A stretch of DNA of 18,937 bases from Gammaproteobacteria bacterium (lineage in GTDB: Bacteria > Pseudomonadota > Gammaproteobacteria > UBA6429 > Thiohalophilaceae), in assembly GCA_013152045.1 (NCBI GenBank), contig JAADGZ010000042.1, positions 2,585-21,521 of the forward strand, given 5' to 3'. The notes under the pieces are model-generated. The model was not told where the DNA came from. It made no database searches and saw only the letters and a list, made by a program, of their open reading frames with translations. Below, piece by piece: positions 1 through 7,084 of this stretch. Position 1 is the first letter of the stretch. Every line of letters starts with the position of its first letter. The translations under genes were made by a program, and so were the position numbers.

Positions 1-1105
1 CCCGATTGGCAGCCCGCAACATGACCTCGGGTAACAGCCCGCTGGCCATGAGATTCAGGGCATCAGCATCCAGCACCAGCGGCTTGCCACAGGCCACTAC
101 ATAGCCCAGCATATCCTTGCCCCAGTCGCCTTGCCCCAAACCCGGACCGATGACGATCACCGTCGCACGATCGACCAGCTGTTCAAGATCGCAGGCCTGT
201 TCCAGCCCGTGACTCATCAGTTCAGGCCGACCACTGCTGATGAGCGCAGCATGGTTTTCCCGCGTGGCCAGACTCACCAGACCTGCACCGCTGCGCAAGG
301 CCGCCTCCCCCGCCAGACGCAAGGCACCACTCATACCGTGATCACCGCCGATTAATAACACATGACCGGCATCCCCCTTATGCGCATGACGAGGACGTGG
401 CTGTAGAGATTTTTTCAGCCGCGCATAATCCAGCCGCCGCGCAGCCGGCGTTTGCTGTGTGTAAATGGTTTTGGGAACATTGAGATCAGAAAAATACAGT
501 TCACCGCAATACTGTACGGCTTCGCCTGTCAATAAACCCTTTTTCAGGCCGATAAAAGAAATCGTGCAGGCCGCCTGCACGGCAACGCCACAAACCATAC
601 CGGTATCGGCATTCAGGCCAGAGGGCAGATCCAGCGCCAGCACCGGGCAAGCACTGTCATTGATGACTTCGATGGCCTTGCGGTACGCTGTACTTACATC
701 ACCATGTAACCCCGTCCCCAGCAGGCCATCGACGATCAATTCAGCCTGTAGCTGATGCTGGCCGTTGAACTCGACCGTTGTCAGCCCCGCGCCCAGCAGA
801 CGCTGCATGGCCGCCAACGCATCCCCTGTTAACTTGTGACTCTCTCCCACCTGAAACACGCTGACAGCAAAATCATTTTCATGCGCCAATCGCGCCAGCA
901 CAAAACCATCACCGCCATTATTGCCGGAGCCACAGAACACGCTAATACGCCGGATATCCGGCCAGCGAGTGCGCAACAGGGAAAAAGCAGCTTCGCCAGC
1001 CCGTTCCATCAGCACACTGGAAGACAGGCCGTGTTCCTCGATCGCCAGACGATCCAGCTCCCGAGTTTGCGCAGCCGTGTAGAGAAGATAAGGTAATGGA
1101 TTCAT
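1..1105 (-). CDS. nnr: Bifunctional NAD(P)H-hydrate epimerase / ADP-dependent dehydratase, 3' end outside window
   Basis: This repairs hydrated NADH and NADPH (NADHX, NADPHX) in the cytoplasm. The N-terminal YjeF domain interconverts the R and S epimers, and the C-terminal ribokinase-like domain dehydrates the S form using ADP. 368 codons are open from the ATG at 1105 to the window edge. The epimerase phosphate-binding motif GSGNNGGDG lies at residues 59-67, and LDLPSGLNADTG at 158-169. The dehydratase domain starts near residue 230 with KGDAGHVLLIGGD (243-255), followed by GPGLGQG (320-326) and LVLDADALN (343-351). The family is about 490-515 residues, so roughly the last 130 residues, including the expected NDGTGGD-type motif, are off the edge. 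The start fits homologues that begin a few residues before a YTAAQ-type segment. No Shine-Dalgarno is visible before the ATG, and a possible promoter sits almost on the start codon (separate entry). Confidence 0.95.
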   Translation of the reverse strand, partial: MNPLPYLLYTAAQTRELDRLAIEEHGLSSSVLMERAGEAAFSLLRTRWPDIRRISVFCGSGNNGGDGFVLARLAHENDFAVSVFQVGESHKLTGDALAAMQRLLGAGLTTVEFNGQHQLQAELIVDGLLGTGLHGDVSTAYRKAIEVINDSACPVLALDLPSGLNADTGMVCGVAVQAACTISFIGLKKGLLTGEAVQYCGELYFSDLNVPKTIYTQQTPAARRLDYARLKKSLQPRPRHAHKGDAGHVLLIGGDHGMSGALRLAGEAALRSGAGLVSLATRENHAALISSGRPELMSHGLEQACDLEQLVDRATVIVIGPGLGQGDWGKDMLGYVVACGKPLVLDADALNLMASGLLPEVMLRAANR

Positions 1106-1109
1106 ACGA

Positions 1110-1138
1110 CTTATAATAGCGCGTTATAGCGAAATCAA
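1110..1138 (-). promoter_or_regulatory. Possible sigma-70 promoter directly on the nnr start
   Basis: Read on the minus strand, TTGATT (1133-1138) and TATAAG (1110-1115) are separated by 17 bases. The predicted transcription start falls on or next to the ATG at 1105, which would give a leaderless message. The match is partial (4 of 6 and 5 of 6 bases), so this is a prediction only. Confidence 0.4.
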
Positions 1139-1203
1139 AAAACCAGGAAACGGATATTTTCAACCACCGTCAGCAGCGGCAAAATAGATCTGAGCATTTA
1201 CGG

Positions 1204-1803
1204 CTATTCGGCGCGGAGTCGTTCCCGCAGCTGTTCCAGTTTTTTCTGGTAGGCTTCAACATCACCATAATCGGCAAAGTTTCCGCTCCGGTAATGCGGA
1301 TTGGGCGTACGCCGCGCATGTTTAATCGGACACCAGTATTGTTCTGTTCGGGCAATCACTTCACGCACGTATTCGATAAGACCGTTACCATAGCCACAAT
1401 ACATACAATTGAATTTTTCAATCATATTCAGATAGGCCAGATGTTGCCGATCGATCACCAGATAATCAGCGCGCGGTACCAGAGGAATTCCATAAAGACG
1501 AAAACAGATCTGCTGATAGAAAAAAATAAACAGATCCAGCAACAGCAGCGGAAATACCACACTGTAAATTATGGGTGCGGTTAAAATATGAACCAGTCGG
1601 GCGTCACGCAGATAAACCCAGAGTTCGGTGCGATAACGCCGTTGCAATTCATGTACACCTTCATCAAAGATAACTCTACCTTTTTTCAGTGTATATTTGA
1701 ATTGAGATCGTTTCTCGGCCAGCAGTTGATCAAACTCCTGCTCCAGCTGAGTTTCCAGCCCGTGTATGCGATCGAGTATTTCCTCCAGTTTGGATCGTGG
1801 CAT
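1204..1803 (-). CDS. Conserved-looking membrane-associated protein with Cys/His motif, function unknown
   Basis: I do not recognise a named family with certainty. The 199-residue protein has a charged, heptad-like helical N-terminus (about 1-60). A long hydrophobic stretch follows (about 71-100, including IIYSVVFPLLLLDLFIFF), probably one or two membrane segments or a re-entrant hairpin. A soluble C-terminal part holds FNCMYCGYGNG (131-141) and WCPIKHA (157-163), and a short charged helix closes the protein. C133, C136, C158 and H162 form a CX2C-X21-CX3H pattern suited to binding a metal ion, but that role is inferred. No signal peptide is seen. The ATG at 1803 gives the first full-length product. 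The gene lies 98 bases upstream of nnr on the same strand, and its own downstream gap contains the nnr promoter candidate, so the two may be separate units. Confidence 0.8.
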   Translation of the reverse strand: MPRSKLEEILDRIHGLETQLEQEFDQLLAEKRSQFKYTLKKGRVIFDEGVHELQRRYRTELWVYLRDARLVHILTAPIIYSVVFPLLLLDLFIFFYQQICFRLYGIPLVPRADYLVIDRQHLAYLNMIEKFNCMYCGYGNGLIEYVREVIARTEQYWCPIKHARRTPNPHYRSGNFADYGDVEAYQKKLEQLRERLRAE

Positions 1804-1926
1804 GAGCCGGCTCCTGATAGTTTAAAGAATCACTACTCAGCAGGAATCACTGCTATGCCCTTAACTATAGCACTGCTTATTTTATACTCCTAAAACAGGA
1901 CTTGTCGGAGGAATTTGTTGACCGAT

Positions 1927-1973
1927 TTCCCCGCCGCAAGCGGGCGGGGTATTAAACCCAACGAAGATTAAAC
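1927..1973 (+). repeat. Dispersed hairpin repeat, copy 1, overlapping the rhodanese stop codon
   Basis: A GC-rich hairpin (CCCCGCC at 1929-1935 pairing with GGCGGGG at 1943-1949) is followed by TATTAAACCCAACGAAGATT. Related copies lie at 13082-13106 and 13148-13188, where the loop core GCAAGC and the tail AAACCCAACGGAGATTAAA recur. The tail of this copy supplies the TAA stop (1968-1970 on the minus strand) of the rhodanese gene. Confidence 0.75.
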
Positions 1974-2306
1974 AGCCTGCGGTTGCTCAATGGGCAAACC
2001 AAGACGCGCCCAGGACATCAGCCCGCCACGCAGATTGAAGACATTATCAAAACCCTGCTGTTGCAGAAACATGCAAACCTGGGCAGAACGAGCACCGCTA
2101 TGGCAGATAATAATCAGTTCCTTGTCCTGCTGCAGTTCATCCAGACGTACAGGAATGCTGGCCATCGGTATGACTTTAGCGCCGGGCATGGTACCGCGGC
2201 TAAATTCATTGATTTCTCGCACATCAATAACGTGAATATCATCAGACTGATCATCAAGACGCTGAGCTAGTTCCGGGGCGTCGAGTTCTTTTATACTCCT
2301 GTACAT
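1968..2306 (-). CDS. Single-domain rhodanese (sulfurtransferase-like protein)
   Basis: A 112-residue protein made of one rhodanese domain, about the minimal size for the family (GlpE-like). Rhodaneses move sulfane sulfur through a cysteine persulfide. Here the active-site loop is CHSGAR at residues 68-73 with the catalytic C68. Upstream are the family signatures VIDVRE (26-31) and the GAKVIPM strand, and downstream is the NLRGGLMSW segment near the C-terminus. There is no signal peptide or membrane segment, so it is cytoplasmic. A GAAGGA ribosome site precedes the ATG at 2306. The gene looks monocistronic, with a strong promoter whose spacer is a palindrome (separate entries), so it is probably repressor-controlled. 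The natural sulfur donor and acceptor cannot be read from the sequence. Confidence 0.93.
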   Translation of the reverse strand: MYRSIKELDAPELAQRLDDQSDDIHVIDVREINEFSRGTMPGAKVIPMASIPVRLDELQQDKELIIICHSGARSAQVCMFLQQQGFDNVFNLRGGLMSWARLGLPIEQPQAV

Positions 2307-2338
2307 ATCGTACTATCCTTCTTTTGTTAATTTCCAAT

Positions 2339-2368
2339 ATTATATATTAGTGATCACTAATATTTCAA
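2339..2368 (-). promoter_or_regulatory. Sigma-70 promoter of the rhodanese gene
   Basis: On the minus strand, TTGAAA (2363-2368) and a consensus TATAAT (2339-2344) are separated by 18 bases. This predicts a leader of about 25 bases before the ATG at 2306. The whole spacer is occupied by the palindrome listed next. Confidence 0.75.
2344..2363. promoter_or_regulatory. Perfect 20-bp palindromic operator candidate
   Basis: The sequence ATATTAGTGATCACTAATAT equals its own reverse complement over 20 bp. It lies exactly between the -35 and -10 elements of the rhodanese promoter, touching one base of each, which is the usual place for a repressor site. AT-rich inverted repeats of this kind are bound by ArsR-family dimers, and sulfur-responsive members (BigR/YgaV type) are known to control rhodanese genes. 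That family assignment is inference; no regulator gene lies in the window. Confidence 0.65.
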
Positions 2369-2617
2369 CCCCTAGTATTTCAGTAGGTGATTTATTTTAT
2401 TGATTTTTCTGGATATTTATTTGGCGTTTAGATTAGGCAAGCTGAGCCAGGACTGAGAGAGGGCTGCTGAGGGGTCAAGAATCCAGCTCGGACCTATCCC
2501 CCTCATCCCAGCCTTCACCCCTCGGGGAGAAAGGGGCAAAAATTAAATAGCCGTCTGAAAAAACGAGGGGTTTACGGATATCCTATCAGGGACTTTAAAG
2601 CCACAGCTGAAATAAAT
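2369..2617. other. Gap between rhodanese and chemoreceptor genes, no gene seen
   Basis: The total gap (2307-2617) is 311 bases. Beyond the rhodanese promoter it holds AT-rich sequence and one imperfect GC hairpin, GCCTTCACCCC pairing with GGGGAGAAAGG around 2511-2536. This hairpin resembles the one at 13039-13063. No open frame with coding character and no convincing terminator for the chemoreceptor gene were found. Confidence 0.5.
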
Positions 2618-4306
2618 TCAAACCTTGAAACGTTTTAGCTGGGTCTGAAGCTCAGTTGCAATGCCAGCCAGTTCCTGGCTCAGGCTATCACTTTGTTGCG
2701 CATCGCTAACCGTCTGCTCGGACAAATCTTTTATCGCCGTAATGCTCTGATCAATACTGGCAACCACCTGCGACTGCTCCTCAGAGGCGGCGGCAATCTG
2801 CGTGTTGATATCATTGACCGAAGAAATAGACTGCACAATATTATCCAGCGACTCACTTGCGTTTCTGGCCTGACTAACACTGTGCTCGGCCTGTTGCTGG
2901 CTCTGCCCCATCGTCTCTACCGCCTTTTCTGAAATAGCCTGCAATTGTTCAATCATGTCTCTTATTTCTTCTGTTGATTGCTGGGTGCGTGCAGCCAAGG
3001 TTCGGACTTCATCGGCAACAACCGCAAAACCACGCCCCTGCTCTCCCGCACGGGCAGCTTCAATGGCCGCATTCAAGGCGAGCAAGTTAGTCTGCTCAGC
3101 AATACCACGAATGACATCAATCACTCCACCAACATTCTGCGCACCATCCTTTAACTGGCTCATAGTACTGGCAGCCGCTTCAAGCTTACTGGAGAGCTGC
3201 TGTATATCATTAACTGCTGTGTTAACCGCTGACTGTGTTGTCTGAATGCCAGCATCCGTTTCCGCACTGGACTGTGCCGCTTCCGCCGCATGACGGCTGA
3301 CCTCTCCTGCCGCCGCAGCCATTTCGTTAATGGCCGTGGCGATTTGGCTCGTCTCATGATCCTGACTATGGATTGTTTCACTGAACTTATAACTGATTTG
3401 CGCCAGCCCCGCAGATGAATCTGTCAATTCCTGGGTAACATCCAATATCCGGCTGACTGTATTACGCATACTCTCAGTAAACCGGTTAAAGCTTTTTGCA
3501 ATCTGCGAGATTTCATCTTCGCCATCTTCAGGCAAGCGCCGGGTTAGATCGCCATCGCCTTCCGATATGTTCTTTAATGCTTCGCGCAAACTCTGCAACC
3601 TTGAACCAATGGCCTTGCGATAAACAAAAAGAAGGGTCAGATAAGCAGTGATCATGGCAACCAGAATAACGCCCAGAATGGTGTATTCAATCTTGCTCCC
3701 ATTTTTCAGTGCCGAAGCAATAGACAGATCGACTTCCAGCACACCGCGAACATCACCCAGTTTCCAGTCCGCTTTAGGTGTATCCGCTCGGCTATTGTGA
3801 CAGGAGACACAGGCATCACTCACCATGCGATCAGCAATCGCAACCCGCATCACCGGCTCACCATTCATGGTGTCCATACGTTTTACAATGGCATCCGGGT
3901 TACGGCTTAGTTCATTCCAGGCCAGTTTGCCAAAGTCATCCAGTTTTCTTGATGCGCGGTTAGGGAAGGGAAAAGCCGAATACAGCGATATACTGGTACC
4001 ACGAGCCGAATACAGCTTGCTTAAATCATGAATCATGGTGGCCGGAAGAGGGATCGCATTGGGATCATTTTTGTGTTTAAAACTAGCTTTTATACCATCC
4101 CGACCAACCACCTTTTTAATCACGTTCTTGACGTAATAGGCGCGTAAGGATTTCAGTTGATTGACCGTTCGGTGTGCCGCTTCCAGTGCATCAGCCTCGG
4201 CATTACGCCTGACCAGTTCTGGAGTCACCACTGCAACTGAGATAATAATCAGAATAAAAAGAAGGGTAACGGGTAGAAACAACTTCCAGAACAGGGAGAG
4301 CTGCAT
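2618..4306 (-). CDS. Methyl-accepting chemotaxis protein with DUF3365 (Tll0287-like) haem-type sensor domain
   Basis: A 562-residue transmembrane chemoreceptor. TM1 is about residues 8-28. The periplasmic domain (about 30-205) contains a c-type haem attachment motif, CVSCH at 166-170, within a context typical of DUF3365/Tll0287-like domains. TM2 is about 207-230, HAMP about 231-283, and a long coiled-coil signalling domain follows. Its tip carries the highly conserved [20 protein letters not shown] (402-421) that contacts CheA/CheW, then [12 protein letters not shown]. Known DUF3365 proteins bind haem and are proposed redox or gas sensors, so energy taxis is a reasonable inference. The C-terminus (QLKRFKV) lacks the NWETF-type CheR/CheB tether, so adaptation enzymes must act without it. 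AGAGG precedes the ATG by 7 bases. The promoter resembles that of flagellar-regulon genes (next entry). Confidence 0.94.
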   Translation of the reverse strand: MQLSLFWKLFLPVTLLFILIIISVAVVTPELVRRNAEADALEAAHRTVNQLKSLRAYYVKNVIKKVVGRDGIKASFKHKNDPNAIPLPATMIHDLSKLYSARGTSISLYSAFPFPNRASRKLDDFGKLAWNELSRNPDAIVKRMDTMNGEPVMRVAIADRMVSDACVSCHNSRADTPKADWKLGDVRGVLEVDLSIASALKNGSKIEYTILGVILVAMITAYLTLLFVYRKAIGSRLQSLREALKNISEGDGDLTRRLPEDGEDEISQIAKSFNRFTESMRNTVSRILDVTQELTDSSAGLAQISYKFSETIHSQDHETSQIATAINEMAAAAGEVSRHAAEAAQSSAETDAGIQTTQSAVNTAVNDIQQLSSKLEAAASTMSQLKDGAQNVGGVIDVIRGIAEQTNLLALNAAIEAARAGEQGRGFAVVADEVRTLAARTQQSTEEIRDMIEQLQAISEKAVETMGQSQQQAEHSVSQARNASESLDNIVQSISSVNDINTQIAAASEEQSQVVASIDQSITAIKDLSEQTVSDAQQSDSLSQELAGIATELQTQLKRFKV

Positions 4307-4352
4307 AACAAACCTCTTTGTTTATAGTTAACCACAATGCACGACAGTAGTT

Positions 4353-4379
4353 ATATCGCCTTGCATAATAGAAACTTTA
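4353..4379 (-). promoter_or_regulatory. Sigma-28 (FliA) type promoter for the chemoreceptor gene
   Basis: On the minus strand TAAAGTTT (4372-4379) matches the FliA -35 consensus at all 8 bases. After 11 bases comes GGCGATAT (4353-4360), 6 of 8 to GCCGATAA. The predicted leader is about 40 bases. This places the receptor in the class III flagellar/chemotaxis regulon. Confidence 0.7.
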
Positions 4380-4437
4380 ACTGGGTCTATTTTGTTATTT
4401 AACCCTATTATTTATGCTTGAAACGCATCAGTAACAT

Positions 4438-5274
4438 TTATTTTTTTCGGGTTTTTTGCTTGCTGTGGATTCGAGTTCGATGTTTTTTATCTGTCCTGAC
4501 TATCTTATGATCCTTTTTTGTTGCCTCAGCAGCTGCGGTTATACCCGCCATAATCTGAAGTTGCTGAATATCTTTTTCCGTAAGATCTTTCCATTTTCCA
4601 AGACGTAGATAACGTTTCAATTCTATACTGCCATAACGAATACGACTAAGGCGGCTGACGGTAAACCCCACCGCTTCCCATAAACGCCGGACTTCACGGT
4701 TTCGACCTTCACGCAAAATGACATGATACCAATGGTTGCTACCCTGGCCACCTGAATCCAGAATTTGATCGAAATGCGCCAGCCCGTCTTCCAGCTCTAC
4801 CCCGGTTTGTAATTGTTTAAATACTTCGGGACTCGCTTCACCACGCACACGCACGGCATACTCGCGTTCAACTTCGGTTGAGGGATGCATCAGGCGGTTG
4901 GCCAACTCACCATCAGTAGTAAACAACAACAGACCCGAGGTATTAATATCGAGTCGACCAATAGCGATCCAACGACCCCGGCCCAGTTTAGGCAGCGCAT
5001 CAAAAATCGTTGGCCGAGCCTCAGGATCATGACGAGTACAAACTTCACCTAGTGGTTTGTTGTAGGCAATCACGCGCAGGCGCGGGGCGATATTTAACTT
5101 GCGCAGAGGTTTGTTATCAAGGGTGATTTTGTCATTCTCGGCCGGATCAATTTGATCGCCCAGACTGGCAACGCTGCCGTTGATTTTGATCCGTCCAAGC
5201 TCGATCCACTTTTCAACTTCACGGCGTGAACCATAACCAGCGCGGGCAATAATTTTTTGTAGTCGTTCTTTCAA
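4438..5274 (-). CDS. rluB: Ribosomal large subunit pseudouridine synthase RluB
   Basis: This isomerises a uridine of 23S rRNA (U2605 in E. coli) to pseudouridine. The 278-residue protein starts with an S4 RNA-binding domain (LQKIIARAGYGSRREVEKWI, residues 5-24). The RsuA/RluB/E/F catalytic domain carries GRLDINTSGLLLFTTDGE, with D as the nucleophile. Later come REYAVRV and the EGRNREVRRLWEAVG segment typical of the subfamily. A lysine/arginine-rich tail of about 30 residues ends the protein. The start is a TTG at 5272-5274: it aligns with the N-terminus of E. coli RluB, and no in-frame ATG lies just upstream. No strong Shine-Dalgarno is visible. It follows scpB in the same direction, separated by a repeat element. 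Confidence 0.93.
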   Translation of the reverse strand: MKERLQKIIARAGYGSRREVEKWIELGRIKINGSVASLGDQIDPAENDKITLDNKPLRKLNIAPRLRVIAYNKPLGEVCTRHDPEARPTIFDALPKLGRGRWIAIGRLDINTSGLLLFTTDGELANRLMHPSTEVEREYAVRVRGEASPEVFKQLQTGVELEDGLAHFDQILDSGGQGSNHWYHVILREGRNREVRRLWEAVGFTVSRLSRIRYGSIELKRYLRLGKWKDLTEKDIQQLQIMAGITAAAEATKKDHKIVRTDKKHRTRIHSKQKTRKK

Positions 5275-5305
5275 TCGAGGTTTTCTGCTTGAGGTATCTT
5301 TGTAT

Positions 5306-5404
5306 GTAGGTTGGGCAGAGCAAAGCGAAGCCCAACAGGCCCCACCCTTCGCTCGCCCAACATTTGTGGCAATGTTCTGTTGGGTTTCGCTCTACCCAAC
5401 CTAC
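5306..5404. repeat. 99-bp inverted-repeat element between scpB and rluB
   Basis: Outer arms GTAGGTTGGG (5306-5315) and CCCAACCTAC (5395-5404) are exact complements. The similarity extends inward as GTAGGTTGGGYAGAGC...CCCAACAG on both sides, with a few gaps. A related unit lies at 13110-13140 (reverse strand, beginning GTAGGATGGGTAGAGCGAAG). It fills nearly all the scpB-rluB gap and would fold in the transcript. Confidence 0.75.
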
Positions 5405-5407
5405 GCG

Positions 5408-6097
5408 CTAGCCATTGACAGGCTCTGCTAGTTCATCGCTTTCCCCTGATTCTATTTCGGACGCGGTCTCGTCTGAAACCTTCACATCCGTTGAATCAGG
5501 AATTTCTTCATCAACGATCATTTCACTATTCTCACCCGGCAGACTCAGTTCCAGCTTTTCATTGATGGAATCGATATCCCGGATCTCAGCCAGGCTGGGT
5601 AAATCTTCCAGACTAGCGAGATTAAAATAATCCAGAAAACCTTTGGTCGTAGCATACAGGGCCGGTTTGCCAGGCACATCACGATGGCCCACAACCTTGA
5701 CCCAGTCGCGTTCGATAAAGGCCTTGATAATATTTGAACTTACACTGACGCCGCGCACTTCCTCGATCTCGGCACGGGTTACCGGCTGACGATAGGCCAT
5801 CAGAGCCAGCGTTTCCAGCGAGGCGCGAGAATAACGGGCTGGGCGTTCTTGCCATAGTTTGGACACCCATTCAGCATAATTCTGTCTCACCTGATAACGG
5901 TAACCACTACCAACCTCTTTCAGCTCGATACTGCGATCCGCTGTTTCTTCCTGTAGTTGCTCAAGCGCTGTTTTGATCGCTTCACGACCAGGGTTATCGT
6001 CCTCAGAGAACAGGCTCATCAGGCGACTCAAGCTCATCGGTTCATCCGCCGCATAGATCACGGCTTCCAGGATTTTTTTCAGTTCATCTTCGTTCAT
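5408..6097 (-). CDS. scpB: Segregation and condensation protein ScpB
   Basis: A subunit of the Smc-ScpA-ScpB condensin-like complex that organises and segregates the chromosome. ScpB is a dimer of tandem winged-helix domains that binds the kleisin ScpA. In this 229-residue protein the first winged helix covers about 5-80. The second covers about 85-165 and contains the family signature LALMAYRQPVTRAEIEEVRG, then ALYATTKGFLDYFNL. The last 50 residues are acidic and low-complexity, as is usual for proteobacterial ScpB. The gene begins 20 bases after the scpA stop codon, so co-transcription and probably coupled expression are likely. The frame is intact, in contrast to scpA. Confidence 0.95.
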   Translation of the reverse strand: MNEDELKKILEAVIYAADEPMSLSRLMSLFSEDDNPGREAIKTALEQLQEETADRSIELKEVGSGYRYQVRQNYAEWVSKLWQERPARYSRASLETLALMAYRQPVTRAEIEEVRGVSVSSNIIKAFIERDWVKVVGHRDVPGKPALYATTKGFLDYFNLASLEDLPSLAEIRDIDSINEKLELSLPGENSEMIVDEEIPDSTDVKVSDETASEIESGESDELAEPVNG

Positions 6098-6117
6098 ATT
6101 ATTAACATCAGATCCTG

Positions 6118-6959
6118 TTAATTATTTACCTTGCCGACAGCCTTCACATGAATCGGACCATACGGTTCGGTCTGCACCAGTTCTAGCATGGACTGCTTGA
6201 GCAATTCCAGAATCGCTAGCAGGGTAACTATCACGCCACCACGGCCTTCATCCAGGCTAAACAGTTCGCTGAAATCGGTAAACTGATCAACACAAACTGT
6301 ACTCAGCACGCGCGACATACGTTCGCGTACCGACAGAGGTTCCATCTGAATATGATGCTTTTCGTACATGGATGCACGTTGCAATATATCCCTGAAAGCA
6401 GAAAGAATGTCTTTCATATCGACCTGTGGCAGCTGGCGTACAATTTTCAGATCAGGTGATTTAACCTCTACCGGGAACACCTCACGGCCTACCCGTGGCA
6501 AGCTATCAATATCTTCGGCGGCCTGTTTGTAACGCTCATATTCCTGCAGCCGACGGACCAGCTCAGCGCGAGGATCATGTTCATCTTCATTTTCAATAGC
6601 CGGGCGCGGCAATAACATACGTGATTTTATTTCCGCCAGCATCGCCGCCATCACCAAATATTCGCCAGCCAGCTCCAGATGCACATCAGTCATCACTTCC
6701 ACGTATTCCACATACTGGTGGGGGATATCGGCAATGGGATAGGAATGTCCAGAATATTGAGATTCTGGCGTTTGATCAAATACAGCAACAGATCCAGCGG
6801 CCCCTCGAAAGACTCGGCCAGAAACACTTCCAGCGCATCTGGCGGAATGTAGAGATCCTTCGGTAACTCGGTGATCGCAGTTCCCTGGACAATGGCAAAG
6901 GGCATCTCCGTCTGCTCACTGACGATGGCCGGTTCTTCCTGTTGGTTATGTTCTGTCAT
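6118..6959 (-). pseudogene. scpA: Segregation and condensation protein ScpA, interrupted by a frameshift
   Basis: ScpA is the kleisin that bridges Smc heads and binds ScpB. The first frame (ATG at 6959) gives a normal N-terminus: FAIVQGTAITELPKDLYIPP, then SFEGPLDLLLYLIKRQNLNI. It then runs into an unrelated tail and a stop at 6693. The second frame (to TAA at 6118) supplies the rest: IADIPHQYVEYVEVM, LAGEYLVMAAMLAEIKSRML, and the C-terminal winged helix ending near residue 279 of a restored protein, a normal length. The join lies at about 6733-6746. There ATT CCT ATC is followed by two extra bases before ATT GCC GAT ATC, so either one base is missing or a 5-base near-duplication (ATTCC/TATCC) was inserted. 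Both halves look otherwise undamaged, so a recent mutation or a sequence error fits best. Confidence 0.85.
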
Positions 6960-6993
6960 CCGCCCTTATCTTTCACCTTATCTTTTTCTCTGG

Positions 6994-7044
6994 TTAAATT
7001 CTCCGTTCATGGTTCGACAAGCTCTCCACGAACGGAGAATTTAA
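6994..7044. repeat. Inverted repeat with dispersed core between trpS and scpA
   Basis: TTAAATTCTCCGTTC (6994-7008) and its exact complement GAACGGAGAATTTAA (7030-7044) form a 15-bp stem around a 21-base loop containing GGTTCGACAAGCTC. That core is of a kind scattered through many gammaproteobacterial genomes. In the transcript it would fold between trpS and scpA; it has no T-tract, so it is not a standard terminator. Confidence 0.7.
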
Positions 7045-7055
7045 TTAGAACGTCC

Positions 7056-7084
7056 TTAATCTTGTATCTTGTATCTTGTATCTT
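7056..7084 (-). repeat. Short tandem repeat directly after the trpS stop
   Basis: Read on the minus strand immediately after the TAA stop, the 7-base unit AAGATAC is repeated three times with a fourth partial copy (AAGATTA). It may vary in copy number by slippage. It is non-coding here. Confidence 0.7.

Noticed and set aside
942..1163. Open frame on the minus strand overlapping the start of nnr
   Set aside because: It is out of frame with the clear NAD(P)HX epimerase reading, which matches family motifs throughout this stretch.
2511..2536. Hairpin considered as terminator of the chemoreceptor gene
   Set aside because: The stem has mismatches and no T-run follows on the minus strand; it looks like one of the dispersed hairpins.
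7056..7084. Short regularly spaced repeats considered as a CRISPR-like array
   Set aside because: The unit is 7 bases, in direct tandem without spacers.
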